From the NCBI RefSeq assembly GCF_016592555.1, contig NZ_AP014546.1, positions 1,622,501 to 1,686,500 on the forward strand: 64,000 nt of DNA. Reading direction: 5' to 3'. Both the position numbers and the translations under genes were made by a program. The notes under the pieces were generated by a model. That model ran no database searches and was not told the origin of the DNA. It was given only the letters and a program-made list of their open reading frames with translations. Origin of the DNA: Neptunomonas japonica JAMM 1380. GTDB taxonomy: Bacteria; Pseudomonadota; Gammaproteobacteria; Pseudomonadales; Balneatricaceae. This document shows positions 11,304-21,226 of this stretch, one piece after another. Numbering within the stretch: position 1 is the first letter of the stretch; every line of letters starts with the position of its first letter.

Positions 11304-12419
11304 ATGAAACGTGTAGGTTTTGTCGGTTGGCGCGGAATGGTGGGTTCTGTGCTGATGCAACGCATGATGGAAGAGCGCGACTTCGATTTTATCGATGAGC
11401 CTGTCTTTTTTACTACTTCACAGGTTGGCGGAGCTGGCCCGGATATTGGGAAGTCGATTCCGGCACTTAAAGATGCCACCAATATTGAAGAATTAAAAAC
11501 GATGGACGCTATTATTTCCTGTCAGGGCGGAGACTACACGAAAGAGGTGTTCTCTAAACTACGTGAGTCTGGTTGGCAGGGGTACTGGATTGATGCAGCA
11601 TCTTCGTTGCGTATGGCTGATGACAGTATCATTGTATTGGATCCAGTAAACCGTCAGGTAATTGATAAAGGTTTAGCCGCAGGTGTTAAAAACTTTATCG
11701 GTGGTAACTGTACGGTTTCTTTAATGCTGATGGGTTTGGGGGGGCTGTTTAAGTCTGGTCAGATTGAATGGCTAACATCAATGACCTATCAAGCCGCTTC
11801 CGGTGGCGGAGCGCGCCACATGCGTGAATTGATCAGTCAGATGGGTGTTATTCATAACTCTGTTGCAGATAAAGTAGACGTTAATGGCGCTATTTTAGAT
11901 ATTGATAAGCGTGTTGCGGAAACCATTCGTGGTGCAAACATGCCTGTAGACAATTTTGGTGTGCCATTAGCTGGCAGTCTGATTCCTTGGATCGATGTCG
12001 CCCTAGAGAATGGACAAAGCAAAGAGGAATGGAAAGGCTTTGTTGAAACTAACAAAATTCTTGGCCGTTCTGAAAGCCCTATTCCAATTGATGGAACTTG
12101 CGTGCGTATCGGCGCTATGCGTTGTCATAGCCAAGCATTTACTATTAAGCTCAAGCAAAATCTTCCGATTGACGAAATTGAAGCGATGATCGGTGAAGCA
12201 AATGATTGGGTTAAGGTTGTTCCTAATTCACGTGATATTACGGCAGCAGAACTAACCCCTGCAAAAGTTACTGGTACCTTGAGTGTTCCTGTTGGTCGTT
12301 TGCGTAAGATGAATATGGGTGGTCAATACTTAAATGCTTTCAGTGTTGGTGATCAGTTGTTATGGGGTGCGGCTGAGCCGTTGCGTCGTATGCTACGAAT
12401 CTTGCTTGAACAAGCCTGA
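11304..12419 (+). CDS. asd: Aspartate-semialdehyde dehydrogenase
   Basis: NADPH-dependent reduction of aspartyl phosphate to aspartate semialdehyde, the branch point for lysine, diaminopimelate, threonine and methionine. N-terminal [14 protein letters not shown] binds NADP. The catalytic cysteine is C136 in [10 protein letters not shown], and the active-site [10 protein letters not shown] follows. The start is ATG at 11304, with GGGGAT upstream; the frame opens at a TTG four codons earlier. Length 371 residues fits the gammaproteobacterial type. Followed by a terminator and the paralogue usg. Confidence 0.97.
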   Translation: MKRVGFVGWRGMVGSVLMQRMMEERDFDFIDEPVFFTTSQVGGAGPDIGKSIPALKDATNIEELKTMDAIISCQGGDYTKEVFSKLRESGWQGYWIDAASSLRMADDSIIVLDPVNRQVIDKGLAAGVKNFIGGNCTVSLMLMGLGGLFKSGQIEWLTSMTYQAASGGGARHMRELISQMGVIHNSVADKVDVNGAILDIDKRVAETIRGANMPVDNFGVPLAGSLIPWIDVALENGQSKEEWKGFVETNKILGRSESPIPIDGTCVRIGAMRCHSQAFTIKLKQNLPIDEIEAMIGEANDWVKVVPNSRDITAAELTPAKVTGTLSVPVGRLRKMNMGGQYLNAFSVGDQLLWGAAEPLRRMLRILLEQA

Positions 12420-12443
12420 TAAAATTCATATTTAGTTTTCAAT

Positions 12444-12474
12444 AGCCCGACATTGTTCGGGCTGTTTTGTTTTG
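12444..12474 (+). terminator. Rho-independent terminator after asd
   Basis: AGCCCGA pairs with TCGGGCT around a short loop, followed by GTTTTGTTTT. It ends just before the ribosome site of usg, so usg may depend on read-through or on its own promoter. Confidence 0.8.
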
Positions 12475-12482
12475 AGGGTGTA

Positions 12483-13505
12483 ATGGATAGAGTGTTTGAT
12501 GTTGTTGTTGTGGGCGCCACGGGTTTGGTTGGTGAAAATATCTTAAGTGTTCTTGAGGAAAGAGCTTTTCCGATAGGGAATGTATATCTGCTGGCTAGTG
12601 AGCGCAGTACAGGTACAAAAATTACTTTTAAAGGCCAGACGTTAACGGTGCAAAGTGTCGTTGATTTTGACTTTAGTCAAGCACAGATTGCTTTCTTCTC
12701 TGCATCTGAGGAAGTTGCAATTCAGTATGCGCCAATCGCAGCCGACGCCGGATGCGTAGTTATTGATACGAGTTCAGCGTTTTGTAATGACCCTGATGTA
12801 CCCTTGGTAATTCCAGAAGTTAATGCATATAGAATTGCAGACTTTTCTATTAGAAATATGATCAGTATTCCTGATGCTCCACTGACGCAGTTGTTGTTGG
12901 CGCTAGCGCCAATTCATCGCTCTGTTGGTATTGATAGCATTAATGTATCAACGTATCAGGCTGTATCAGGTGTTGGCAGAAAAGGTGTCGGAGAGCTTGC
13001 TAAACAGACTACACAGCTACTCAATGCAAAAGAGATTGAGTCTCACGTATTTAGTAAGCAAATTGCTTTCAATGTTGTTCCTCATGCCGGTAACTTTCTT
13101 GAAAATGGCTATACTCAGGAAGAGATGAACTTAGTGTTAGGTACGCAGAAAATTTTGGATGATCCCTCTGTGCGTGTTAATCCTACCTGTGTTCGAGTGC
13201 CGGTATTTTTTGGTCACAGTGAGTCAGTCTCTATCGAGACCCAAGCATATATTAGTGCTGATGAAGTGACGGAAATATTACAGGCCGTCGAAGGTGTTGA
13301 TGTCATTGGTAAAGATCATGAAATGGACTTTACAACCCCAGTTACAGATGCTGCCGGTAGTGATGTTGTGTATGTAAGTCGTGTTCGTGAAGATTTGCAT
13401 GGACATCAAGGTATAAGTTTATGGATAACGGCCGATAACGTAAAAAAAGGTTCTGCTTTGAGTGCAGTACAGGTGGCTGAATTAGTTATAAATGACTACC
13501 TGTAA
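12483..13505 (+). CDS. usg: Usg: aspartate-semialdehyde dehydrogenase-like protein lacking the catalytic cysteine
   Basis: Clear paralogue of Asd: N-terminal VVVVGATGLVGENILSVLEE (nucleotide-binding fold) and YQAVSGVGRKGVGEL in the central domain. At the position of the catalytic Asn-Cys the sequence reads SIPDAPLTQ (D131, A132), so the thiol needed for semialdehyde chemistry is missing. This matches the Usg family, whose function is not established to my knowledge. ATG at 12483 with GAGGGTGTA upstream gives 340 residues; the frame is open upstream, but that part overlaps the asd terminator. It sits between asd and fimV, the order seen in pseudomonads. Confidence 0.9.
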   Translation: MDRVFDVVVVGATGLVGENILSVLEERAFPIGNVYLLASERSTGTKITFKGQTLTVQSVVDFDFSQAQIAFFSASEEVAIQYAPIAADAGCVVIDTSSAFCNDPDVPLVIPEVNAYRIADFSIRNMISIPDAPLTQLLLALAPIHRSVGIDSINVSTYQAVSGVGRKGVGELAKQTTQLLNAKEIESHVFSKQIAFNVVPHAGNFLENGYTQEEMNLVLGTQKILDDPSVRVNPTCVRVPVFFGHSESVSIETQAYISADEVTEILQAVEGVDVIGKDHEMDFTTPVTDAAGSDVVYVSRVREDLHGHQGISLWITADNVKKGSALSAVQVAELVINDYL

Positions 13506-13539
13506 AGTGTCAGATCTGCCGCTTGATTGATAAAAATGT

Positions 13540-13568
13540 GTGTAATTGGAGAAATTACACTCTTATTT
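13540..13568 (+). terminator. Possible terminator after usg
   Basis: An AT-rich inverted repeat, GTGTAATT and AATTACAC separated by five bases, is followed by TCTTATTT. The T-tract is imperfect, so this is a weak candidate between usg and fimV. Confidence 0.45.
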
Positions 13569-13679
13569 ACTCAGTTTCTTGACCGATTGGCACTTATTAA
13601 CAATACTTTGATCACATATCGGATCGGCAACTTGCTGATTATGCAAGAAATAATCAGTAAGTAACTTAAGGAAAATAAA

Positions 13680-16610
13680 ATGCTGCGCAAACTTGCTTTA
13701 AGTCTGGCTGTTGCAGGTGCTCTTGTATCAACACAGGCGAACGCGTTAGGGCTTGGTGATATTAAGATTAAATCGGCTTTAAATGAGCCTCTGAGTGCAG
13801 AAATTCAGCTGCACCAGATACGGGATTTAAACCCTTTACAGATTCGGCCTCGAATGGCAGACCAGGACGAGTTTGCACTGGCAGGCTTAAGTCAGCAAAG
13901 AGCGCTGTCTGATATCCGTTTTCAAGTAAAAGTTAGCCCCAACGGTAGTGGTGTTATTTTACTGACCTCCAGAGAACCCGTTAAAGAACCTTTTATCAAT
14001 TTCTTAGTTGAAGTTAATTGGCCAAGTGGTCGGCTCGTTCGCGAGTATACACTGTTACTTGATCCCCCTGTTTTTGATCCATCACCGACGCAAAAATTTG
14101 TTGAGCCTGCAGTCTCTTCGTCAGTAGATACTCGCTCAAGTATTCAAGCTAAAACACCTGTGCCTAGACGTGCTAAGGCAAATTCTTCTAATATTCGTAC
14201 GCGGATGGATAAAAAGACACAAGCGTATGTTGATGTGAAAGACACCTTGTGGGGATTGGCTCTGGATAACCGCATTGCGCCTGATATATCGTCTTATCAA
14301 ATGATGGTCGCTATGCATAAGAAAAACCCGCTGGCATTTCCTGATGGGAATATTAACAACCTGAAAGCGGGTGTCGTTCTTAATCTTCCAACTGAAGCGG
14401 AGGCGAGGGCTATAAGCTCTAAGCAAGCCGCTGCAGAAGTTCATAGACAAACAGCGCTATGGAAGCAGGGTAAAGCACCTGCACCGGATAAAGCACCAAT
14501 TGACGGATCAAAAAAAAGTTTAAAGAGTGAAGCCGCGGATTCTCAAGAGCCTGATGAGGCAAATAGTGGGCAGCTAAAAGTTGTCACGCCTGCAGAAGCA
14601 GTGAGTAAAGATGAAGCGGCTGTAGATGACCAAAGTGTGCAAACAGAAGATCTCGAAAAGCAGCAGCTTATTGAAAAAAATGAATCATTAGAAAACCAGT
14701 TAGCTGTTTCGATGGAGTCATTAGATCGTCTGGAAAGAGATAATGTAGACCTTAATGATAAATTAGATGCTATTCAGCAGCAGCTAGATTCATTGCAACG
14801 CCTTATTGAGCTTAAGGATCAGCAGTTGGCCGCGTTACAAACTGAAGTGAATAAGCCTCCTGCTCCTGTTGTGGCTCCACCCCCGCCACCTGAAAAAAGC
14901 TTAATTGATAAGATTCTTCAAGCACCTGAATATTTGGCAGGCATTGGCGGCGGGCTTATCGCAGTGTTGGTGGGCTTGTGGTTAATGCTGCGTCGCAAGA
15001 AAAAAGCTGAAGAAGCCGTCGAGGAAGAAGAGTTTTTTAATGCAGTAGATGTTCAAGACGATAGTGCTATTGATGAGGAAGATTCGCTTGCGGAATTAGA
15101 AGAGGTTTCAGATGACCTGGCTGAGGCTGCTGCAGAAGAGGCATTAGAAGAGAGAAGCGAAAACGTTGCTTCTAGCGAATTTGATCTTGATGATGACCTA
15201 GATGATCTGAATTTAGATATGGACTTAGATCTGGATGATTCGTTCGAGGAAGACCTGGATGTGATGGCTATTGATGATGCTGTTACAGCGTCTGAGCAGC
15301 CAGAGCCTGAGACTACAGATGGCCTTGATGACGATGACCTACTTGGGTCGATTCTAGATGATAATGAGTCTGATGATGAGTTTGACTTGGGCTTGGATGA
15401 ATTGGCTGATATGGACAGTGCAACTGAATTAGATTCGGTTGAGCCTAAGTCAGCAGAGTCGCCAGATTTAGAGGATGAGTTTGAGTTAGGAGATCTTCCT
15501 GGTAGTGCATTAGCCGCCGATACGGCCTTAGATGAGTTGCTGGCAGATGATGACGATGAGTTAGATGCTCTAGAGCAATCTCGTCAAAGTAATGTACGCT
15601 CTGGCATGGATGCAGTCGACCCGATTTCTGATACTGATGACGTAGATGATTCATTAGAGTCGTTGGCATCCTTGGGCCTTGATCAGTTAGATGAGGAGCC
15701 TGTCACTATTGCTGATGATGAGGTTGTCAGTAATGAGGAAGAGCTCGAGTTTAATTTGAGTGACGCAGAACCTGAGTCTGTTGAATCAGAATCAGCGATG
15801 AAAGATTTAGAAGACGAGCTAGATGAGCTTGATTTTGAATTAGATGACCTTGATATGGCTGATTCTGCACCTGAAGTAGAGGTTGAGCCTACTTCTAATG
15901 AGAATGATCTAGATTTTGAAACGGACTTGATGGCTGATCTAGATTCACTTCTAGAGAATCAAGATGTGCAAGAGGAAGTGCCAGAGCTTGAAGACCTTGG
16001 TGATGGCGAACTTGCTTCTTTGGATGAAGAAACGCTAGATAATAACAGTGACTTAAATGACTTTGGCGATCTAGACGATGTTTTGGGTCTTGATGATGAA
16101 GAAACGGCTGAAGACGCAGCTCTTTCTGAGCAAAGTGCGAGCCTCTCTGATGCAGCTGAACTTTTGGATGATCCTGAAGAGCTTGGTCTTGGTGTGACTG
16201 AGCAAGAAGCACCAATAGATGTGGCAGGCTTTGATCTGGATGACCTGAGTTTTGATGAATCCGATGATGAGTTGCCGGGAACACCTACGGATGAAGAGGT
16301 CACTCGCGAGCTGACATCTAATATTGAGCACGATTTAGATGCTGAGCTTGATGATGAGTTAGAAGCGCTGCTCAACAGCACTGATAACGATATAGCATTA
16401 GAGGAATCTTCTTCAGAAGAGGAGCATTCTCTTGATGCTTTGGGTTTCTTGGATGGGGCTGATGAAGTTGAAACTAAACTTGACCTTGCTCGAGCTTATA
16501 TTGATATGGATGATGTTGAAGGTGCTAGAGATATTCTTGAAGAGATCGCCCAAGAAGGTAATGATTCTCAAAAAGATGAAGCGACAGAGTTGTTAGGAGG
16601 TCTTGTTTGA
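13680..16610 (+). CDS. fimV: FimV/HubP polar hub protein
   Basis: Inner-membrane, peptidoglycan-binding scaffold that organises the cell pole and type IV pilus/twitching functions in pseudomonads. Residues 1-23 form a signal peptide ending near ANA. A LysM-type region covers about 180-240 and a coiled coil about 330-385. A proline-rich spacer and one membrane span (about 418-438, AGIGGGLIAVLVGLWLMLRR) follow. The cytoplasmic part is a very long, Asp/Glu/Leu-rich tract. The C-terminus carries the conserved TPR-like FimV motif with LARAYIDMDDVEGARDILEE. 976 residues is within the family's wide range. It overlaps truA by four bases. The acidic repeats are typical of the family, not a sign of damage. 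Confidence 0.94.
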   Translation: MLRKLALSLAVAGALVSTQANALGLGDIKIKSALNEPLSAEIQLHQIRDLNPLQIRPRMADQDEFALAGLSQQRALSDIRFQVKVSPNGSGVILLTSREPVKEPFINFLVEVNWPSGRLVREYTLLLDPPVFDPSPTQKFVEPAVSSSVDTRSSIQAKTPVPRRAKANSSNIRTRMDKKTQAYVDVKDTLWGLALDNRIAPDISSYQMMVAMHKKNPLAFPDGNINNLKAGVVLNLPTEAEARAISSKQAAAEVHRQTALWKQGKAPAPDKAPIDGSKKSLKSEAADSQEPDEANSGQLKVVTPAEAVSKDEAAVDDQSVQTEDLEKQQLIEKNESLENQLAVSMESLDRLERDNVDLNDKLDAIQQQLDSLQRLIELKDQQLAALQTEVNKPPAPVVAPPPPPEKSLIDKILQAPEYLAGIGGGLIAVLVGLWLMLRRKKKAEEAVEEEEFFNAVDVQDDSAIDEEDSLAELEEVSDDLAEAAAEEALEERSENVASSEFDLDDDLDDLNLDMDLDLDDSFEEDLDVMAIDDAVTASEQPEPETTDGLDDDDLLGSILDDNESDDEFDLGLDELADMDSATELDSVEPKSAESPDLEDEFELGDLPGSALAADTALDELLADDDDELDALEQSRQSNVRSGMDAVDPISDTDDVDDSLESLASLGLDQLDEEPVTIADDEVVSNEEELEFNLSDAEPESVESESAMKDLEDELDELDFELDDLDMADSAPEVEVEPTSNENDLDFETDLMADLDSLLENQDVQEEVPELEDLGDGELASLDEETLDNNSDLNDFGDLDDVLGLDDEETAEDAALSEQSASLSDAAELLDDPEELGLGVTEQEAPIDVAGFDLDDLSFDESDDELPGTPTDEEVTRELTSNIEHDLDAELDDELEALLNSTDNDIALEESSSEEEHSLDALGFLDGADEVETKLDLARAYIDMDDVEGARDILEEIAQEGNDSQKDEATELLGGLV

Positions 16611-17464
16611 CGCAAGAAATAACTCAGTTAGGCAGTGAAGAAGGGGCGACTACGGTCGCCCCTTCTTATCGTTATGCGCTTTGTGTGGAGTATGCTGGTG
16701 CTGCTTATAACGGTTGGCAGATTCAGAAGAATGATGAAGTCCCTACTGTTCAAGGGCATATGCACAAAGCACTCTCAGTTGTAGCGAATGAACCTGTAAC
16801 AGTTGTATGTGCGGGTAGAACAGATACTGGCGTTAATGGTACTTATCAAATAATTCATTTCGATACGCATGCAAAGCGTGAAAATCGTGCATGGGTTTTG
16901 GGGGGTAATAGTAATTTGCCTGATGATATTGCTATACGTTGGGCTACTCCTGTTGATGATACATTTCATGCGCGCTTCAGTGCTCAGGAACGTCGTTACC
17001 GTTATTTGATATATAGCACTAGAATTAAACCTGCCTTGCTATCGAAAGGGGTTACTTGGACTTATAAGCCTCTGGATATTGAACGGATGCGTGAGGCGGG
17101 TGCTCACTTGGTTGGAGTACATGACTTCTCTTCATATCGAGCGGTAGCGTGTCAGGCCAAAAGCCCAATCAGGGATGTAAAAGCACTGAATATTTATCGT
17201 TCAGGTGAGTTAATAGTTATTGATGTGCAAGCCAATGCTTTTTTACACCATATGATTAGAAATATCGCCGGTGTGCTAATGAGTATTGGTGCCGGTGAAG
17301 CTGAGCCTATTTGGGCTAAACAAGTATTAGACGCTAGAAATCGCTGCGCTGGAGGGATAACAGCACCACCTTCAGGCTTATATTTTGTTGATGTGAAGTA
17401 TCCACAGAGTTACGCTTTACCAAAATCTGAACTGGGTCCTTATTTCCTTAATATTACTGGCTAA
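16607..17464 (+). CDS. truA: tRNA pseudouridine(38-40) synthase TruA
   Basis: Converts uridines 38-40 in the anticodon arm of many tRNAs to pseudouridine. The catalytic aspartate is D73 in CAGRTDTGVNGTYQ; the family more often has GVH at this point, so the His-to-Asn change is a small oddity. NAFLHHMIRNIAGVLM in the C-terminal half is a strong family signature. The start is TTG at 16607, overlapping the fimV stop, with TTAGGAGG ending six bases upstream. 285 residues, full length. Confidence 0.96.
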   Translation: MTQEITQLGSEEGATTVAPSYRYALCVEYAGAAYNGWQIQKNDEVPTVQGHMHKALSVVANEPVTVVCAGRTDTGVNGTYQIIHFDTHAKRENRAWVLGGNSNLPDDIAIRWATPVDDTFHARFSAQERRYRYLIYSTRIKPALLSKGVTWTYKPLDIERMREAGAHLVGVHDFSSYRAVACQAKSPIRDVKALNIYRSGELIVIDVQANAFLHHMIRNIAGVLMSIGAGEAEPIWAKQVLDARNRCAGGITAPPSGLYFVDVKYPQSYALPKSELGPYFLNITG

Positions 17465-17523
17465 CGTTGAGTCGCTAGTTCTGTTAGAATTCCCTCTTTG
17501 CCTAAAAATATATCGACTTAATC

Positions 17524-18150
17524 ATGGCAGTACGCGTAAAAATTTGTGGTATCACTCGTGCAGAAGATGCGCTGACAGCTATAGCAGCTGGAGCACACTC
17601 TCTTGGCTTTGTCTTTTATAAACCAAGCCCTCGATACGTTGAGCCTTCTATCGCTGCGGATATCATCTCAGTACTTCCGCCTTTTATCACGACGACTGCG
17701 TTGTTCGTAGATGAATCCCCCGATGTTGTTAAAGAGATAGTAGCTCTGACAAAGGTCGATCTCCTACAGTTTCACGGTAAAGAATCTCCAGAATATTGTG
17801 TACAGTTTGAGCGACCTTATATTAAAGCGTTACGAATGAAGCCTGGTCTTGATTTAGTGCAGCAAGCTAGCAGTTACTCTTCGTCACGTGCTGTGTTGCT
17901 CGATGCATATAAGGCGGGGGTGCCGGGGGGGACTGGCGAATCCTTCGAGTGGAATCGAATACCACAGTCTATGCGCTCTAGTATCATTCTGGCTGGTGGC
18001 TTGTGTGCAGAGAATGTTGCACAGGCAATTGAACAAGTAAAACCCTTCGCTGTTGATGTTAGCGGCGGGGTGGAAGAATCTGCGGGTCTTAAAGACGCGA
18101 ATAAAATTAATTGTTTTTTTAAAGAGGTGGCACGTGCCAACAACAACTGA
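17524..18150 (+). CDS. trpF: Phosphoribosylanthranilate isomerase
   Basis: TIM-barrel isomerase of tryptophan synthesis (PRA to CdRP). N-terminal [12 protein letters not shown] contains the catalytic cysteine C9 region. [28 protein letters not shown] and [14 protein letters not shown] are family motifs, and the catalytic Asp lies in VDVSGGVEE. 208 residues is standard. It is separated from trpC and joined to trpB, whose GTG start overlaps the end of trpF by 17 bases. Confidence 0.97.
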   Translation: MAVRVKICGITRAEDALTAIAAGAHSLGFVFYKPSPRYVEPSIAADIISVLPPFITTTALFVDESPDVVKEIVALTKVDLLQFHGKESPEYCVQFERPYIKALRMKPGLDLVQQASSYSSSRAVLLDAYKAGVPGGTGESFEWNRIPQSMRSSIILAGGLCAENVAQAIEQVKPFAVDVSGGVEESAGLKDANKINCFFKEVARANNN

Positions 18151-19354
18151 TCTGGCTGCTCTCATGCAGCTGCCTGATGAGCGAGGGCACTTTGGTCCTT
18201 ACGGTGGTCGTTTTGTATCTGAAACGCTAATGGGCGCTCTTAAGGACCTTGAAAAGGTTTATGAGCGACTTTCAGCTGACGCGGACTTCCAAAAAGAATT
18301 TGATCATGATTTAGCACATTATGTTGGTCGTCCATCGCCATTGTATTTTGCAGAGCGCCTAACTAAAGAAGTTGGCGGTGCAAAGATTTACTTGAAGCGT
18401 GAAGATTTAAACCACACCGGTGCCCATAAAATTAACAACACTATTGGTCAGGCACTATTGGCTAAGTTTATGGGTAAGCCGCGCATTATTGCAGAAACGG
18501 GTGCTGGGCAGCATGGTGTTGCTTCTGCCACCGTTGCAGCGCGTTTGGGGCTTGAGTGTAAGGTTTATATGGGCGTTGATGATGTTCATCGCCAATCATT
18601 AAACGTGTATCGCATGAAATTGTTAGGTGCTGAAGTGGTTGCTGTTAAGTCAGGGACTCGCACGCTTAAAGATGCAATGAATGAAGCAATGCGTGATTGG
18701 GTCACGAATGTGGATGATACTTTCTATATTATAGGCACGGCAGCGGGCCCGCACCCTTATCCTAAACTGGTACGAGACTTTCAGTGTGTCATTGGTCGTG
18801 AAGCACGCCAGCAATGTCTTGAGCATGAAGGGCGTCTGCCGGATGCTTTGGTTGCTTGTGTCGGGGGCGGCTCTAACGCGATTGGTCTGTTCTATCCATT
18901 TATCGAAGATGCTGATGTTCGTATGATTGGCGTTGAGGCCGGTGGCTACGGTGTTGAAACTGGGCAGCATGCAGCGCCTCTATGTGCAGGGCGTCCAGGA
19001 GTCTTGCATGGAAACAGAAGTTACTTGATGTCTGATGATGCAGGGCAAATTCTAGGTACGCACTCTGTATCGGCGGGCTTAGATTATCCAGGCGTAGGTC
19101 CGGAGCATGCATGGTTAAAAGATTCAGGTCGTGCTGAATATGCAGCGATCACTGACGAAGAAGCGTTAGATGCATTTCGTATGCTGACAAAAGTGGAAGG
19201 TATTATGCCTGCCCTGGAGTCTAGTCATGCGGTTGCTCACGCTATTAAAGTTGCCAAAGAGATGGATAAAGAGCAGATTGTTGTGGTCAACCTGTCTGGT
19301 CGTGGTGATAAAGATATTCATACCGTCGCCGGTATTGATGGTATTGAAATTTAG
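18134..19354 (+). CDS. trpB: Tryptophan synthase beta chain
   Basis: PLP enzyme that condenses indole with serine to make tryptophan, working in an alpha2-beta2 complex with TrpA. PLP-binding lysine lies in [16 protein letters not shown], the glycine-rich phosphate loop in [15 protein letters not shown], and the [16 protein letters not shown] segment binds substrate. I place the start at GTG 18134 ([11 protein letters not shown]) because AAGAGG sits at the right distance and the resulting 406 residues match the family. A longer frame reading back into trpF is open but is not supported. Overlap with trpF implies coupled translation. Confidence 0.97.
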   Translation: MPTTTDLAALMQLPDERGHFGPYGGRFVSETLMGALKDLEKVYERLSADADFQKEFDHDLAHYVGRPSPLYFAERLTKEVGGAKIYLKREDLNHTGAHKINNTIGQALLAKFMGKPRIIAETGAGQHGVASATVAARLGLECKVYMGVDDVHRQSLNVYRMKLLGAEVVAVKSGTRTLKDAMNEAMRDWVTNVDDTFYIIGTAAGPHPYPKLVRDFQCVIGREARQQCLEHEGRLPDALVACVGGGSNAIGLFYPFIEDADVRMIGVEAGGYGVETGQHAAPLCAGRPGVLHGNRSYLMSDDAGQILGTHSVSAGLDYPGVGPEHAWLKDSGRAEYAAITDEEALDAFRMLTKVEGIMPALESSHAVAHAIKVAKEMDKEQIVVVNLSGRGDKDIHTVAGIDGIEI

Positions 19355-19374
19355 TTGTTAAGGAGATTTTGAGA

Positions 19375-20178
19375 ATGGGTCGTATTAATCAATGTTTCGA
19401 ATCTCTTAAAGCGGATGGCCGAAAAGCGCTTATTCCGTATGTGACTGCGGGTGATCCTCAGCCGTCAGTTACTGTGCCGCTATTGCATGCGATGGTTGAT
19501 GCTGGCGCTGATATTATCGAGCTAGGCGTGCCGTTTTCGGATCCAATGGCAGATGGGCCGGTGATTCAGTTGGCATGCGAGCGAGCTCTGCGTCACGGTA
19601 CGCGTCTTCTGGATATCTTGGAGATGGTTAAAGAGTTTCGTGCACTAGATAAGCAAACACCTGTTGTTTTGATGGGCTACCTTAACCCCATTGAAACGCT
19701 TGGCTATGAGAGCTTTGCAAAACAAGCCAGTGATGCTGGCGTTGATGGAGTGTTGACAGTAGACCTTCCACCAGATGAGTCTGTTGAGTTTGCTGCCATC
19801 ATGAAAGAGTATGCTTTGGATGTGATCTATCTGTTAGCGCCAACAACTGAAGAAAGCCGTATTCAGCAAGTTTGTGAGTTTGGTTCAGGCTATGTTTACT
19901 ACGTCTCTGTTAAAGGTGTAACAGGCTCTGCAGCATTAGATGTTGGTGAAGTTGCTGAAAAGCTTGAGATTATACGTCGTCATACCGATATGCCGGTGGG
20001 TGTTGGCTTTGGTATTCGCGATGGAGAAACGGCCGCCTCTGTTTCTAAAGTAGCAGATGGCGTTATTGTAGGAAGTGTCTTGGTTAATGCGATAGCTGAA
20101 AAAGTATCTCAACCAGAACAGATTTCTACTGATGTCGCTGCTATTATTGCACAAATGCGCAGTGCTATGGACGCCTGA
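19375..20178 (+). CDS. trpA: Tryptophan synthase alpha chain
   Basis: TIM-barrel subunit that cleaves indole-3-glycerol phosphate and channels indole to TrpB. Signatures are [29 protein letters not shown] (catalytic Glu and substrate Asp region) and [13 protein letters not shown] (phosphate site). ATG at 19375 has AAGGAGA upstream; a TTG two codons earlier also keeps the frame open. 267 residues, normal. Third gene of trpF-trpB-trpA and followed by accD after 34 bases. Confidence 0.97.
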   Translation: MGRINQCFESLKADGRKALIPYVTAGDPQPSVTVPLLHAMVDAGADIIELGVPFSDPMADGPVIQLACERALRHGTRLLDILEMVKEFRALDKQTPVVLMGYLNPIETLGYESFAKQASDAGVDGVLTVDLPPDESVEFAAIMKEYALDVIYLLAPTTEESRIQQVCEFGSGYVYYVSVKGVTGSAALDVGEVAEKLEIIRRHTDMPVGVGFGIRDGETAASVSKVADGVIVGSVLVNAIAEKVSQPEQISTDVAAIIAQMRSAMDA

Positions 20179-20212
20179 GAATAACGAATTATCATACTGG
20201 ATTTAGATAAGA

Positions 20213-21172
20213 ATGAGTAACTGGTTAGACAAAATTGTCCCCTCGCTTGTACGTTCTGAAAATAAAAGAGCGAGCGTTCCTGAAGGTCTCTGGAAAAAAT
20301 GCCCTAAATGTGAGGCAGTGCTGTATCTTCCAGAGTTAGAAAAAAACCTTAACGTTTGCACAAAATGTGATCATCACATGCGCTTAGCTGCACGCCAGCG
20401 TTTGGAGTCTTTTTTAGATAAAGATTCCTTCACAGAACTGGCAGCAGAAGTAGAGCCAGTAGATCGTCTGAAATTTCGTGATACGAAAAAATATAAAGAC
20501 CGCTTATCAGCCGCACAGAAAGCTACGGGCGAAAAAGATGCGCTTGTTGCCATGCGTGGAACGTTATTAAACATGCCTGTTGCGGCAGTGGCTTTTGATT
20601 TTCGTTTTATGGGCGGGTCAATGGGTGCTGTCGTTGGTGAGCGCTTTGTCCGCGCTGTAAACATTTCATTAGAAGAGAACATTCCTCTGATTTGCTTTTC
20701 CGCATCAGGTGGTGCGCGCATGCAAGAAGCATTGATCTCGTTGATGCAGATGGCAAAAACCAGTGCGGCGCTTGAGAAAATGCGCCAAGCAGGGATTCCT
20801 TATATCTCTGTGTTGACTGATCCTGTTTATGGTGGCGTATCAGCGAGCTTAGCAATGCTAGGTGACCTGAACATTGCTGAGCCAAAAGCATTAGTTGGAT
20901 TTGCCGGTCCTCGTGTTATTGAGCAAACAGTACGTGAAAAGCTGCCAGAAGGCTTTCAGCGGGCTGAATTTTTATTAGAGCATGGTCAGGTTGATATGAT
21001 CGTTTCGCGTTTAGAAATGCGTGAGCGTTTGCACTCAGTCCTTTCAATGTTCATGCACCGCTTTGCAGAGCCTATAGTTGAAGAGGCGCTGGCTGCTGAT
21101 GCCGTTGATCCTTCAGAAGAGCAAGTAGAACTCTCTGATGAGCAGCAAACTGAAAAAAGCTCAGACTCGTAA
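20213..21172 (+). CDS. accD: Acetyl-CoA carboxylase carboxyltransferase subunit beta
   Basis: Beta half of the carboxyltransferase that makes malonyl-CoA for fatty-acid synthesis, acting with AccA and the biotin carboxylase. An N-terminal zinc ribbon is evident as CPKC (about residues 29-32) and CTKC (about 51-54). The crotonase-fold core has [14 protein letters not shown] and [18 protein letters not shown]. 319 residues, with the usual acidic C-terminal tail. Lies between trpA and folC, the common gammaproteobacterial order. Confidence 0.98.
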   Translation: MSNWLDKIVPSLVRSENKRASVPEGLWKKCPKCEAVLYLPELEKNLNVCTKCDHHMRLAARQRLESFLDKDSFTELAAEVEPVDRLKFRDTKKYKDRLSAAQKATGEKDALVAMRGTLLNMPVAAVAFDFRFMGGSMGAVVGERFVRAVNISLEENIPLICFSASGGARMQEALISLMQMAKTSAALEKMRQAGIPYISVLTDPVYGGVSASLAMLGDLNIAEPKALVGFAGPRVIEQTVREKLPEGFQRAEFLLEHGQVDMIVSRLEMRERLHSVLSMFMHRFAEPIVEEALAADAVDPSEEQVELSDEQQTEKSSDS

Positions 21173-21185
21173 ATTAGATGGTTTG

Positions 21186-21211
21186 AGGCCGGTTATTGCC
21201 GGCCTTTCTTT
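21186..21211 (+). terminator. Rho-independent terminator after accD
   Basis: AGGCCGG pairs with CCGGCCT around a TTATTG loop, followed by TTCTTTT. It lies 13 bases after accD and immediately before folC. Confidence 0.8.
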
Positions 21212-21226
21212 TGGTAAACTGTATTA

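Noticed and set aside
12483-13505. A second functional aspartate-semialdehyde dehydrogenase
   Set aside because: The catalytic cysteine is replaced (PDAP), so it is called Usg.
15895-16381. Overlapping minus-strand frames within fimV
   Set aside because: They mirror the acidic low-complexity region of fimV and have no start signals or family likeness.
18053-18133. Longer trpB start inside trpF
   Set aside because: The extension has no family likeness, while GTG 18134 has a ribosome site and gives the usual length.
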